Assembly (NCBI GenBank): GCA_033060915.1
Contig: CM065377.1
Span: 81,557,275-81,621,274, forward strand
Origin: Euryodendron excelsum
Taxonomy: Eukaryota > Streptophyta > Magnoliopsida > Ericales > Pentaphylacaceae
Length of the DNA: 64,000 nt
Direction: 5' to 3'
Under the pieces are notes generated by a model, which saw only the letters and a list, made by a program, of their open reading frames with translations, was not told the origin of the DNA and ran no database searches. How positions within the stretch are numbered: the stretch's first letter is position 1; each line of letters opens with the position of its first letter. Below are positions 25,401 through 36,400 of this stretch, in pieces. Both the position numbers and the translations under genes were made by a program.

Positions 25401-27561
25401 ACTTAGATGCGTTATGTATCTCTTATTTTATATAGTAGATGATTTGGTGTGTAGAGTACGGCTTACACACGAAAGATCAAATTATCAGTTCTTATAGAAT
25501 ATAAACTTATCGTTCACAGTCTTAGATGGAATTGGACACACCATCAGTTGAACTGTAGCATAAGGTTTTAATAGGTCTGTCTTGACTATGGAGAACGGTA
25601 TAGTTCCAACTCCTTGCACTAGTACACTTTGTGTGTAATGAACAGGACCGTGTTGAGGTACTTATTTTTATACTAACTATATAAAATAATTAATACCTCA
25701 TGAATATTATGAGTGCTTATACTTTTAATCCTAATATAATAAATAGATACGTGCATGCAGTGTTTATTGTTTTGATTCACATAATAGTGAGATTCTTTGT
25801 GGGTCAATAAACTAAATGAGTTAAATAATAACATCATGTGTATGGTAAATATTAATTATTGATGAAATTCACGTCTCAATATAACGATTGATGATACCTC
25901 ATTGAGGAAACTTATAAGTTTTGATTATGTCAAACCCTACAGGTGAATTATGAATCCGATATATCAAATAAGTTAAATGAAAGGTCTCAAGGAATTAAAT
26001 AAGTCTATTAAATTTAATTGTCAGTAATTTAATTTAATAGACAGGTATCAGTAATCTTAACGTGGAGAGATAAATAAACATTTAATAATATGGAGCTTGA
26101 AATATAATTCCTAGTATGACAGGGACTGCAGTTATAATTCATTAGTGGTATAAATTATAATTTACGCAAATAAGGATTTATCCTGATTGGACTAGGAATC
26201 CTTATTTGCATAGGAAGCCCTAGTTATACTAATCTTATGGTTCCTGCTGTAACCTCTATATATATGCACTCTAAGAGCAGTTAGGGTTACACTTGCCCAT
26301 AATTAAGAGATACACGTTTTTGTGAGGAAGAGAAACCCTAGCAACTGTAAGCTCACTCTCTCTGGAGCAAAGCGTGTACGAGGGATATAGCAGAAGTCCG
26401 AAGGTTGAGTTCGAACAGTTGATTCCTGCTTATTGTTGTTACTTGTTATTCGAGATCGAACTAGAGAGAAGGTATGATTCTAATCACGTAGATTAGGCTA
26501 TGCATAGACGGAATACAAGGCTATGGCTCATGGTACATGTGAGCTCATGTGGCTTCAAACTCTAATAGGATATCTGGGAGTATATGGGGATGAACCCATG
26601 AAGTTGTATAGCGACAATAAAGTTGCCATTAATATTGCCTATAAATTAGTTCAACATGTTAGAACCAAGCATCTTGAGATTGACAGATATTTCATCAAAG
26701 GGAAGTTGAATAGGGGTTTGATTTGTATGCATTTTTGTAAAATCAAAGGATTAGTTGGCAGATGTATTTACTAAAAGGCTTGGTGGTAAGGTTTTTCATC
26801 CTATTGGTTTACGCCTTATTTTAGTGTTTAATTGTCTGAAAGATATCTATCTATTTTGATATATATTAATATAAATACAAGTGACTAAGGGAGTACCCTA
26901 ATTTTTTTATTTTCTCTGATTAACCGTTTTTCTTCTTTTACTCTCTTCTTTATTTCTTTTCTTCTTCTTCTCTTACTGAAAATTTAACTTCTGTTTGAAC
27001 AACAGAATGTCACGAGATTTTTTCTTTCAATAAGTAGCAAGGTGTCAGTGTGTCACATGAATTGAGAACATTCTCATAGCATAAAACCATCCCTCGAAAT
27101 AGCCCCAACAAGATTAGAACCTTGATTATGTCATCCAGCAACTCTAAAGATCCTCAATTGTATCCAGTGATGTTGATAGGATTTGCAATTTAACACGAGG
27201 TAGAGCTGGGCAGGTCACTAACCTTCTTGAAATCAAGTTTACTAGTGAACCCCATCAACAAAAACATGGGCAGAAAGAAACTTACCATGGCACGAAACAA
27301 CTCAAACACGCCTGAATGCATCCTCATGCATTGTTTTGCTTGGGCATATTATTGATTTGACTTGATTACTCACATGAACAGCAGCAATTGTATCCAAACC
27401 AGTGTATTCATCACTGTGTCATCATCAAATTCCTCTTCACACTTCAGCACTTTTTTAGTTCATCATAACTTTCCCACCCCATCAAAGAAAGTAACAGAAA
27501 ATTGAAGAAAAAGAGGTAAATTAATCCAGGGTGTATGATTTACAACAGATGTGCTATTCGC

Positions 27562-27603
<42 letters not shown>

Positions 27604-30600
27604 GTACCTTCCTCACTCTACACTAAAAACAGTAAACAAAAAGAAGTAGGCTTAACAACATTCTCACATGCTACTAATCCTACTACAAGTGTTCCAAAGT
27701 TTCTTCAACTTCATCTACCCTCTGCTTGCTAAGAAATTATTGAACTTTGTCATGCTATTGATTTTTTCAGATTTTACCTTATGTGAAATTTTATTCATTG
27801 TGTGTGAAAATAATGCTTTTACAAAATCACCAAACTTCGTAGTGTCCGGTTCTCCCTGATAAGGAGAAGTGATAATGCAAGCAGTATACTATGAGATGGA
27901 AAGAATAGAGCAAGTAAGTTATTAAGCAATTAAGGTAATTACATCTCAGAATGCACAGATACTTACAGTATAAACACCAACTTCGATGCACTTCTCTGCC
28001 CCAATAATCTGGACAAGCATTGCAAGTAATTGTGCTTGATCGGGGGATACCTATCAGCAGAGCAGCAATTTTGAAATTCATATACATGTTTAGGAAGTTG
28101 CCTCACAACTTAAGGAATGTAGTAGAACGTCGAATTGACAAGAATCAACCTAATGATTCCATGCATCCAAAAGTTCAATAAATGGTCAAAAAGACAAAAA
28201 GACAGTAAATGTCAAACCATCTCCTAAATGGAATTGAAAAACTTTCACACTTTCCATAATTTATCTACATAATGAGTTTGATGCCATAAGAGAGAGACAA
28301 TTTCAGACCCATTTACAATAAGACAACGTTACACATGGATCTAAATATGGTAGAAATATACCTTTTATACCCAAAAACCAAGTTTTTCCCTGTTGGGAAC
28401 TAATCATTAACCACAGTGATGATTCAAACATGAGCCCACTCAGCCCAGTCACATGCATGGGTGTCGAGGGTATGGCAGAGGCAATGGAGCCCAAATTATA
28501 AAAAATTATTGCCATCTCAGTCTACATAATGGTCTTAGATGGTTCAAGATGGCATAATGAGATATGTTTTTAATATAAAAGAATCACTATTAATTGCATC
28601 CAAATATTTATTTATTCTCCTAAAAAAACAAATTGTAGCTAAGGATTTTGGTGAGATCATTTTCAGTTTCACGTCCTAGAATGTTGCCACTACAGAACCC
28701 ACATGGTTCATACTTTATGAACAAATAACTACTACCGTAGTTAATTCTTTAAAGCAAGGAACTAGTTTCATGCTTTACAATTGTAATCTTCCTTTTCTTT
28801 TCAGGTTAAATTTGTATCTATAATTTGCAGCCTATAATATCAATTTTCTAATAATTTCCATATGTATTATGACATTATGTCTATGTTTGTAAGTAAATAT
28901 GCACAAGTTATTTACACATGTAGATACATCAATTATCTCTTTTACGTATAGTAGCAGTCCTTAACACTTCCATCCTAAAATTATGAACAATGGAACAGGA
29001 TTCATATATAGGAAATTTAAAATAAGATTCTATCTTATTATCAGCATAATCTTCCTTCTAACAAACATAAAATAAGATTCTATCTTTCTTTTTTTGTTGT
29101 AAGTACCTAAAAATCTATAGTAGGTATAAGGAACTTTTTTTTTTTTTTTTGGGGGGGGAGGGGGGCCACCTGCCTCCCCCGTTCAATCCACCAATGGCCA
29201 TGGCTAAAGTCAAGTAAACTTCCCCTCCATCTTTATTGGGAATCCATCATTAGGAAAAATTTGGCTATATGGTACATCAAAAAGTCCAAGTTAACAATTT
29301 CTTCCTAATCAAACCTCCAATCGGATCTAACCATTTCTCCTACCTTGATCTTCAATAAAACATTTCAATTCCAACCACTCACCATAAAAAAAGCTTAGAA
29401 GCTTTCTTCCGCCTTGATTAAAATAATGCAATTGATTGCAGATAGCATTATTATTTGGATTTCTTTCTCGCTCCTACATCATTGTGGTATGAATGTCACA
29501 TTCTTCTATGTGGCACACCATTTCACTGCTAGATCATCATCATGTCAGTAGAATCTCTCCAAGTGTGGTCTCATGTGTCAGGCCTCATAAGGAGACACGT
29601 GGATCAAGGAAATTCTTCCATGTCCTCCCCCGACCAAGGATGGCACACACAGTCCCCCCAACCTAAGTCCACACACCAAGGTCAAATCATCGGACTTTCT
29701 TAGCCAAGGTCACTTCCACTTGAGCGCACCATACCCTTGGCAAAATGCATTTTGTGGCTCAACCACAGGAGCCTCAAATCTGAGCGCACCGTCCACGCCT
29801 TTTCCACTTTTACAGCACTCGCAATATGACCTCCAAAAGCTGCCCCCAACAAGGCTACCAGAGATGTCTCCAATCATGCTCCAAAAGGCATTTTTCATGT
29901 AGCCTAGGTTGGGAGCAAGACCTAGGGACTCTCTCGAAGTTGATGCAACGGGCATGCGACCCCATATCCCTTGCGCAAGAACATTGGAAACTTATGGCTT
30001 GGTGGGTCCATCAAAGCGCTTGTCCCTCCCCCTTGGGGGCCATGCCCCAGGAGCAATCTTGAGAGATATCTCCACTAGCAGACACTAAAACAAAGACACC
30101 CAAATGACAACTGTTGGGAATTTATACTAAAAGACATACTTTGTGTAATGGCTTTAGTATTTATTAATAAATTAGTTACTCCATTTTAATGAGAATCTGT
30201 GTGAGAAATGTTTGCATTGCGTTATTTATTTAATGATTATGCATGTGTGTCTCTTATTCTATATAGTAGATGATTTGGTGTATAGAGTACGACTTACACA
30301 CGGAAGATCAGATCATCGGTTCTTGTGGAACATAAGTTTATCATTCACAGTCTTAGATGGAAATGGACACACCATCAGTAGGACTGTAGTACAAGGTTTT
30401 AATAGGTCTGTCTTGACTATAGGGAACGGTATAGTTCTAACTCCTTGCACTAGTACAATTTGTGTATATTGAACAGGACCGTGTTGAGGTAATTGTTTTT
30501 ATACTAACTATATAAAACAATTAATACCTCATGATTATTATGAGTGCTTATGCTCTTAATCCTAATGTAATAAATAGACACGTGCATCTAGTATTTATTA

Positions 30601-33403
30601 TTTTGATTCGCAGAATAGTAAGATTTTTTGTGGGTCAATAAACTCAGTGAGTTGGACAATAACATTACGTGTATGGTGAATATTTATTATTGATGAAATC
30701 CACGTCCCTGTATAGGGATGATACCCCTTGAGGAAGTTTATAAGTTTTGATTATGTCAAACTCTACAGGTGGATTATGAATCCGACATATCAAATAAGTT
30801 AATTGGAAGGTCTCAAGAAATTAAATAAATCTATTAAATTTAATTGTCAGTAATTTAAATTTAATAGACGGATATCTGTAATCTTAACGTGAGGAGATAA
30901 ATAAGCATTTAATAATATGAAGCTCGAAATATAATTTCTAGTATAACAGGGAGTGCAATTATAATTCGTTAGTGGTATAAATTATAATTTACGTAAATAA
31001 AGATTAATCCTAGTTGAATTAGGAGTCCTTATTTGCATAAGAAGCCCTAGTTATACTAATCCTATGGTCCCTGTTGTAGCCTTTATATATACGCACTCTA
31101 AGAGCTGCTAAGGTTACACTCTGCACATAATTGAGAGATACACGTTTTTGTGAGGAAGAAAAAACCTAGCAGCAGCGAGCCCACTCTCTGTAGAGCAAGG
31201 CGTGTACGAGAAATACAGCAGAAGTCCAAAGGTTGAGTTCGAGCGGTTGTTTTCGTGCCTAATGCTAATTCTTGTTATTCGAGATCAAACCAGAGAGATC
31301 TCAAATGTATGATTCTAATCACGTAGATTAGGCTATGGTAATCAGATCAAAATTTTTGATAGTATGCATATACACTATAGCCAGGTTGTGGGAAATTCCG
31401 CAGTCCCCAACACAACACGTGGCATCCTCTAAACAACCCTTAAGAACGACATGTAACACTGCTCACGGGCAAGCTCATCCTATGAGGTTTGATTCACCTA
31501 TATAAACTCCATGAAACAACACACCAAGTAGTCAACCTGCGACAACCACTCAAGACACTCTGAGATTTTGGTTTACTGCTCCATCTCTCTCTTTAGCCGG
31601 CACAAGTCTCTCCCTTCCACCTCAAGGAGCCTAGCATCATCAAGTGCTACCAAAGCTTCCTAGATGGACAGCTACAGCCCACACAATACACCATCCTCCG
31701 CAATCACAAATGTATAACACATGCAAACTTTTGCCACCTTTTAAACCCAAAAATAAATTGCGTAAACTGAGTCCACTAGAAAATTCTTTGCAAGCAGCTT
31801 TATAACTATGGCTAGTTTTATTGTGAATATTTATGTATTAGAGCTAGTAGGACTTTTTCATCCCACCTATCCTACATAACTCTCAATAAAGGAATATTTA
31901 TTAGACCAAGGCCTACACCAGGCAAGGGAGTGGACAATAATCCTATGTCAGTCCTCAAGATAGTTCATGAATGAAATTAATCAGACAATAATTTGTAAAA
32001 TGTGCAAAGATGTGTCATAGTTATTGGCATCCTACTTACTTTCAAGTCATGAAATTCAAGATGCAAAGTGAGTAAATGAGATCAACGACTTATGAAAATC
32101 TGAAGTCAAACTAAGTATTAAAGTGGACATAATGTGCACCTTGTTGAAGAGATTGTGGGATAGGTGTTTCAAAAGCATCGCATAGAAGGCCTTCTCTTTA
32201 TGGCAGTACACAAAACAGAAGGCCTTTTTGGTTGCAAAATATTTCAATTTCAAACATGAGTTCTCCATTATTGAAGCATCCAAGAGAAAATTTAATTGTT
32301 AACATGATAAACAAAATGTTCCTCACATAATTAAAACATTTTAGTGTTAAATGTAGGGGTAATTAAAAAACACTTTCTAAACTATGACTCAGTATCAGTA
32401 CACCACCCTAAACTCTAAAACGTGACTCGTTAACCCCTGAACTACAAATTTGTATCAATCAACAGTTCTGTTAGCAACATGTTAGAAGAGTCGATGAAAA
32501 TTTTTCATGTAACTTGCACATGCTCACAAAAGAATGGTTTTATATCTAAATTGATCTTCTCCTTTTATAATAATTATCTAATGATTGAAATGCACTGAGA
32601 TTGTCCCTAAATTTACATCTAATTCCAAGGAGCATTTCAGTCTTAGACAATTATTACAATAAGAGAATGTCAAATTAGGCATAAAATCGTACCAACATGT
32701 ATAAGTCACAAAAAATAGAAGAATGACAAGAAGGAGAGGAGGAGGAAGGGATAGCAAATCCTCCGAAGGGGCACTAGGCCTCCGTATGTGTAATTAGAAC
32801 TACAACGATGAGGATTTAAATCCCCAGCCAACAACACCACCCTCCACGGCTCCACCTAACCAACCCCCACCCAAAGAAAAGGGGAATAGCACAAACAACA
32901 GAAGCACGAGGGTAAACTTATATCACGAATACCTGCATCTGACTACCTCGCATGGTGGCAGTCTCCTCTCTGAGTTGCCGTAGAATCTGAAATGCATTTA
33001 ACTCGTCATTATACAGAAACATAACTTGCATATGTTTATGTGTCCGGGGTGTGTGCGCTTGTAAAATCTCGAACTGAGTAATGGAAAAGCAATAATTCAC
33101 CTCCGGCTCCCTGACGTTGGTCAATAAGTAATCGTACAGCCGCGGTGTAACGCTAATAACCTGTTTATTCCCGTACTTGTCGTCACTCGCGTAAACGGAT
33201 GCGTCAGCGCAGCAACCTCCTTGTAGGGTGTTCGACTTCCGCGTCGTAACTTGACGACTGAAGGCGGTGATTGCAGAGGAGACGTGGACGAGTCTCTTCG
33301 ACCTTCGAAGGACAGCCGCACATTGGACGGGAAGATCAATACGCCACAGTAGAGGGCCGAAGATCAACAAAGTGTTTGCACGAGGAAGTACTGTGCTTGC
33401 CAT
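11508..33403 (-). CDS. SAM-dependent O-methyltransferase, caffeoyl-CoA OMT-like, 9 exons over 21.9 kb
   Basis: Nine minus-strand exons join without a frame break into 296 residues: 33101-33403, 32933-32986, 27967-28050, 13336-13461, 12451-12518, 11960-12029, 11798-11863, 11643-11720 and 11508-11549 (TGA stop). All introns are GT-AG. Residues 1 to about 60 are Ser/Arg/Thr-rich with few acidic residues, consistent with a plastid transit peptide. The catalytic core shows [18 protein letters not shown], the SAM-binding motif [23 protein letters not shown] (the acidic ribose contact), the metal-site region [17 protein letters not shown], and [16 protein letters not shown]. The C-terminus [11 protein letters not shown] is typical of the family. 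It resembles Arabidopsis At3g62000-like proteins, about 290 residues long. It should transfer a methyl group from SAM to a hydroxyl, probably of a phenolic, with a divalent metal; the true substrate is unknown. Introns 2 (4.9 kb) and 3 (14.5 kb) are loaded with transposons, yet every exon and splice site is intact. Confidence 0.9.
14504..15370 (-). pseudogene. Ty3/gypsy reverse transcriptase remnant
   Basis: The minus strand encodes [20 protein letters not shown] followed by the catalytic YFDDILIY (the YxDD motif) and a palm-domain tail, with clear stops and shifts upstream (to about 15370). Upstream reading in other frames shows degraded pieces of the same polymerase, including a match to the segment before the fingers domain. 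It is one broken RT in the giant third intron of the methyltransferase, in the same orientation as the gene. No LTRs or integrase were identified nearby. Confidence 0.88.
15371..16078. other. Intron sequence without a recognised element
   Basis: Part of methyltransferase intron 3. Short open frames are present on both strands but carry no recognisable domain. The right end abuts the truncated LTR of the TRIM at 16079. Confidence 0.4.
16079..16313 (-). mobile_element. TRIM-like miniature LTR retroelement, one LTR truncated
   Basis: Read on the minus strand, a 77-bp LTR (16313 to 16237) begins TGTCATGATCCC and ends CCCGTGACA. It is followed at once by a PBS-like GTGGTATAGAGCC (16236-16224), close to the initiator tRNA-Met site TGGTATCAGAGCC. 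After about 96 bp comes a purine tract AGATGGGGGAGGA (16140-16128), then a second LTR copy TGTCACGATCCC at 16127 that matches for 49 bp and stops at 16079. LTR, PBS, PPT, LTR in under 250 bp with no coding capacity is the TRIM layout. It has no 5S rRNA-like segment, so it is not Cassandra. Confidence 0.72.
16314..16883 (+). pseudogene. LINE (L1-type) 3' end with RT C-terminal domain
   Basis: From 16318 the plus strand encodes the end of a plant LINE reverse transcriptase, the zf-RVT region: [20 protein letters not shown] followed by a long basic helix to about 16560. A 3' untranslated tail rich in T and G follows, ending with an A-rich stretch (16878-16886). The 5' part is absent, as expected from 5'-truncated LINE insertion. 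It starts exactly at the outer edge of the TRIM's LTR. It is not functional. Confidence 0.7.
16887..19107. other. Intron sequence, nothing recognised
   Basis: AT-rich part of methyltransferase intron 3. The longest open frames (17145-17583, 18157-18573) have AT-biased, low-information translations without motifs. A C/T-rich stretch lies at 18340-18420. Confidence 0.4.
19108..19579. mobile_element. Non-autonomous hAT-like element, copy 1
   Basis: Terminal inverted repeats read CTAGGAAGCAC at the left and GTGCTTCTTAG at the right (one mismatch when folded). Flanks are ACTGACAT (19100-19107) and GCTGACAT (19580-19587), an 8-bp duplication with one change, which points to the hAT superfamily. 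Inner parts contain many copies of GTGTCCGTAT-like words near the ends. No transposase remains in 472 bp. Confidence 0.72.
19700..22015 (+). pseudogene. Ty3/gypsy polyprotein remnant (gag, protease, RT)
   Basis: Plus-strand pieces occur in polyprotein order. A gag segment (19710-20020) contains [16 protein letters not shown] and a run ending [11 protein letters not shown] protease-like piece (20450-20595) has [14 protein letters not shown] in place of the usual ID-G-S-N active-site region. An RT segment (21725-22015) includes KFPIP, GYHQIRI and [13 protein letters not shown]. Many stops and frame changes break it, and a hAT-like element (21163-21719) splits it between protease and RT. It is an old, dead insertion in methyltransferase intron 3, opposite to the gene. 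Confidence 0.78.
21163..21719. mobile_element. Non-autonomous hAT-like element, copy 2, inside gypsy remnant
   Basis: It has the same terminal repeats as the 19108 copy (CTAGGAAGCAC ... GTGCTTCTTAG) and similar GTGTCC-rich subterminal sequence. Flanks are GTCCTAGG (21155-21162) and GTCCTACG (21720-21727), an 8-bp duplication with one change. The gypsy reading frame resumes on its right side, so this insertion came after the gypsy element. Confidence 0.75.
22016..23924. other. Intron sequence, no recognised gene or element
   Basis: Still inside methyltransferase intron 3. The 22251-22588 open frames overlap each other and show no domain. A G/T-rich stretch (23690-23800) is low in complexity. 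Near-repeats at about 22790-22860 and 22920-23000 (AATTCAATGGATCCAATGTATAG-like words) suggest a small local duplication. Confidence 0.35.
23925..25395 (+). pseudogene. Ty1/copia integrase-RNase H remnant with RT deleted
   Basis: The integrase core is clear: [11 protein letters not shown], then [20 protein letters not shown] and [15 protein letters not shown], continuing to 24540. The frame then jumps straight to the region after the palm domain ([20 protein letters not shown] near 24810) and to RNase H (near 25120-25350, TKH-type segment [14 protein letters not shown]). Most of the reverse transcriptase is missing. Several stops interrupt it. It closely matches the copia at 61392-63627 over the shared integrase, so the two belong to one family. 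Confidence 0.85.
25396..26512 (+). mobile_element. Copia LTR fragment, both ends missing
   Basis: This aligns to the solo LTR at 30112-31412 and to the LTR at 42754-44039 from their TATAGTAGATGATTTGGTG segment to GATTCTAATCACGTAGATTAG. The first 130 or so bases (TGTTGGGAATT...) and the last 75 or so are absent. It follows RNase H codons of the copia remnant, so it is what is left of that element's 3' LTR. Confidence 0.78.
26521..26775 (+). pseudogene. Copia RNase H fragment of a second element
   Basis: An 83-codon open stretch carries the copia RNase H end: [33 protein letters not shown] and the [19 protein letters not shown] segment. It lies directly behind the broken LTR at 25396-26512 and comes from a different copia family (Tork-like wording is inference). 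Codons up to about 26800 continue the pattern in a shifted frame. Confidence 0.82.
27566..27602. repeat. (TC)n microsatellite
   Basis: About 18 perfect TC units, 365 bases downstream of methyltransferase exon 3 in transcript sense, where they read GA. Confidence 0.95.
27967..28050 (-). CDS. Methyltransferase exon 3 (SAM-binding start)
   Basis: An 84-bp exon between acceptor GATAG (28052-28051) and donor GTAAGT (27966 downward). It encodes [19 protein letters not shown] and then KCIEVGVYT, the first half of the glycine-rich SAM loop; the second half lies 14.5 kb away in exon 4. Both boundaries are phase 0. Confidence 0.92.
28051..30111. other. Methyltransferase intron 2, left part
   Basis: No gene was found. 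AT-rich to about 29440, with a T11G-run at 29131-29165. From about 29480 the DNA is more GC-rich and looks like part of an unrecognised repeat, which continues on the far side of the solo LTR (31417 onward) and there has a TATATAAA at 31499-31506. Confidence 0.4.
30112..31412 (+). mobile_element. Copia solo LTR, 1.3 kb, in methyltransferase intron 2
   Basis: It starts TGTTGGGAATT and ends TCCCCAACA, a perfect TGTTGGG/CCCAACA terminal pair. CAAC precedes (30108-30111) and follows it (31413-31416); the match is 5 bp (ACAAC) if the final A is counted as host. No PBS or coding sequence follows, so it is solo. It is the same family as the LTR at 42754-44039 and the fragment at 25396-26512. Confidence 0.85.
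32933..33403 (-). CDS. Methyltransferase exons 1-2 (transit peptide and N-terminus)
   Basis: Exon 1 (33101-33403) opens with the first ATG and encodes 101 residues. The first 60 or so are rich in Ser, Thr and Arg ([20 protein letters not shown] at the start), typical of plastid targeting, and then come the family residues [18 protein letters not shown]. Exon 2 (32933-32986) encodes [18 protein letters not shown]. Donor GTGAAT and acceptor TTTCAG bound the 114-bp first intron. The upstream region above 33403 has no obvious TATA box. Confidence 0.88.
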
Positions 33404-36400
33404 GTATGGATGTGTGAAATCAACGGCTGCAGAAGGACTGATCTTTTGGCAGCGTTTGAATTTGATGGGGAAGTGGAATTACTTTCGGTTTAAAAAGTAC
33501 CTGGGGAAGATGTGAAATGGGGAATATATTGGATGTTGTAAAATGGGCTAATAATATTAAGCCATTCGCCGATTTCTATGTTAAATCCGATATCATCATA
33601 TTATGTTTATGTTGTTTTAAGAGATAAATATAAATTTGAGTTAATTTCACTTTACCCCCTCATGGTTAATGCAAAAATCACATTCACCCCCTATGCTTTG
33701 AAAACCTACACTTACACCGCTTGTATTTTAAGCTAAAATGTAAATGCCAATAGAGTTAACTGACCACAATTAAATCTCATAAATACCCTTATTTTGTTTT
33801 TAAATTTACTTTGCCATGTCCAAAATTGTTCAAGTGAGAAAAAAAAAACCAAAAGACACTTCAACTAAAACAAATAGCCACCCTCTTTTCTTATACATCG
33901 CCGGCACTAACCACATCCCAATCTTCCTGTCTTCTACTACATCTTCGGACAAAACTTTAGCCACCTACTGTAACGCCCTAAATTTTCTTGACTATATTAT
34001 ATCCCTATTAAAAAGGTTAGATTGTTGCGTTTTGTTTTTATGTCTAAATAAAACACGACGGATGAGTAGCACTATTAAAATCGTCTGTAGTTAGTTGCTT
34101 GGTCCTTCCTTGACCGAAGAATCGAACATCGGCCTATTAAAAACCCTTCCCTATGAACCAACCTAAACTCACACCGGTCCAAAAATCTAACTAAACCGGT
34201 CTACTATAGGCAAGCATCGGTTCAACCGGTCATACACACGAACTCAGCTGGTTCACTTGCTTATTGACTATATCTTACGATAATATTTAAAACCCTACGT
34301 GAACCGTTCCAAAACCTTATTATTGAATCAGCCTAAGTCTTATAACCATACATTAGCAAGCATGGATAAATCGGTTCAAGGTTCCATCGGTTTAAATACA
34401 AACCAAGAGTCTACTAACTTGTGACTTGACCAAAATCATGCAAAGAAAATGGTACCACTTATTCGCCATCAAGCTATCAAATTAACATATTGTATTAATC
34501 CAAAACAAATTACAATCAAATCCAAACAATTCAATTTTCCGAACCAACTCAAGTTTTATCACATCAAAAATTAAACCATACACCATGCACTTCATACACA
34601 CCAACACCTGGCTTTGCACACCTGTCATGAGATGCTTTCAATTGCCATAGATAATTATACAAACAAGTATTAAGGTTGGCTAAAGAAACCAAAAAACAAA
34701 AAAAAAAAAATACAAAACCGAGAGTAAGGGAGAAGGAGAGAGAACTAAAAACCAAGCCTCTCATTGACACTCTCAAGTGAGAACTCCCTCCCTTCCACTT
34801 CCCTCATGACAAACCTAGCTAAATAAACTAGGAGCCATGGCTGGAAACAAGGAAAAATCGAAGAGAGAGAAAGAGAAAAACTATTTTCGGTGGTTTTGAG
34901 GGTGGCAAGTGAAAAGGGAGCTGGGGGCTATTCTAGCGGCCATGAAGCTTCTCAAGGACACCCATAGGTGTCCCAAAGAGACCCATAACCTCTATACATG
35001 CCCTGCCCAACTCCTAGAACAAATTTTCGCTGAAAAAGCTTTGGCAGACCATAACTCTGGCCACCGGCCACAAAATCCGACAAGGCTAGTTGGGTCCTCT
35101 TCGTCTCGACATTCTGAACAACTTTCGTGAAGGACACTTTTCTAGAAAAACACGAGAAGAGGCCCAAAAGCTCAGTTGCAGGTCTAGAACCCTAGGGTTC
35201 TGCCATGCAGCCAAGCTTTTTCGGCAAAAACGGCCACCTCCGGCCACCGTAGGTTGAGCACTGACTATGAATGTGTAGTCCAGGTCCATAGCATTCTCTG
35301 GGTCACACATGCATGGCCAGAAGGGCCACGGATCGACAGGAATCGGCGAGGAAAGAACCCAGCCGTGTGAGGAAGAAGATGAAGGCACTACCTTCCTTCC
35401 CCCACGTGCAGGTGGTGGCGCATGTGGGCGCGTCCCATACTCCCTCAACCTGAAATTTTTATGGGGTGATTATGACACCTAAAGAGGCCTTCCCCTATTT
35501 TTTTGGATTTTTCAGAGTTTTATATGATTTTCTGTTGAATTATATCTGTGTTTTGACAAAGAAAATTATATAAATTACAATATCAAAGGGAAAAATCTAG
35601 AATTTTGCCGAGATACCTCAAATAACATGAGGAACCCAGAAATGGGAGAGTATGGGTCACTGGACCTCCTGGTAAAAAATTTCAGATAACCCCCTTCGGT
35701 CCCGACCCCGGGCAACTTCGTTCTTTACAGGAGACGAAAAGGATTCCAAGGCCCAAAACCACCAAGATACCCATAGTATCCTATTACTTAACACCGATAA
35801 ACTGATTATAAGAGCTACAACCCTTGAACACTGAAAATCTGGACAAGTATCGACAACTACTGATAATTGGATAAGAGAACTAATTACCGGCTCTTTGTCC
35901 GATAGACAATACGTGACTCAAGGACCATTTTGACATAGACATACAACTAGGGTAGTGTAAGCACCCCATTTTTTACCGCCCGGTAGTCTACGGTCCGTCT
36001 AGACTTATACTCAAGTCAATATAGACGTGTTCCAATCGAAATTAACTCTCTAAGTCTAATCCCGTCTATCCGTTGCTTCACGGGCCCATTAGACCCAAAT
36101 AGAGGCAAAATGACCAAAACGCCTCTGGGGGCGTCGTCCGATCCAAATCCAAATCAGGCACGTCTTTCTGAAGACAATAAGTCCATTTTCTAAATTCAAA
36201 TCAAGCACGTCTTTCTGAAGACGGTAAGTTCCCTTTTTAAATATAAATCAGGCACGTCTTTCCGAAAATGGTAAGTCCCCTTTCCAATTCCAATAGGCGC
36301 GTCTTTCCGAAGACGGTAAGTCCCCTTTCCAATTCCAATTCTAATCCCTCTCTCGAGACAATTGATTTCTCGAGACGGTCCAGCACGTTTTTCGAAGAAA

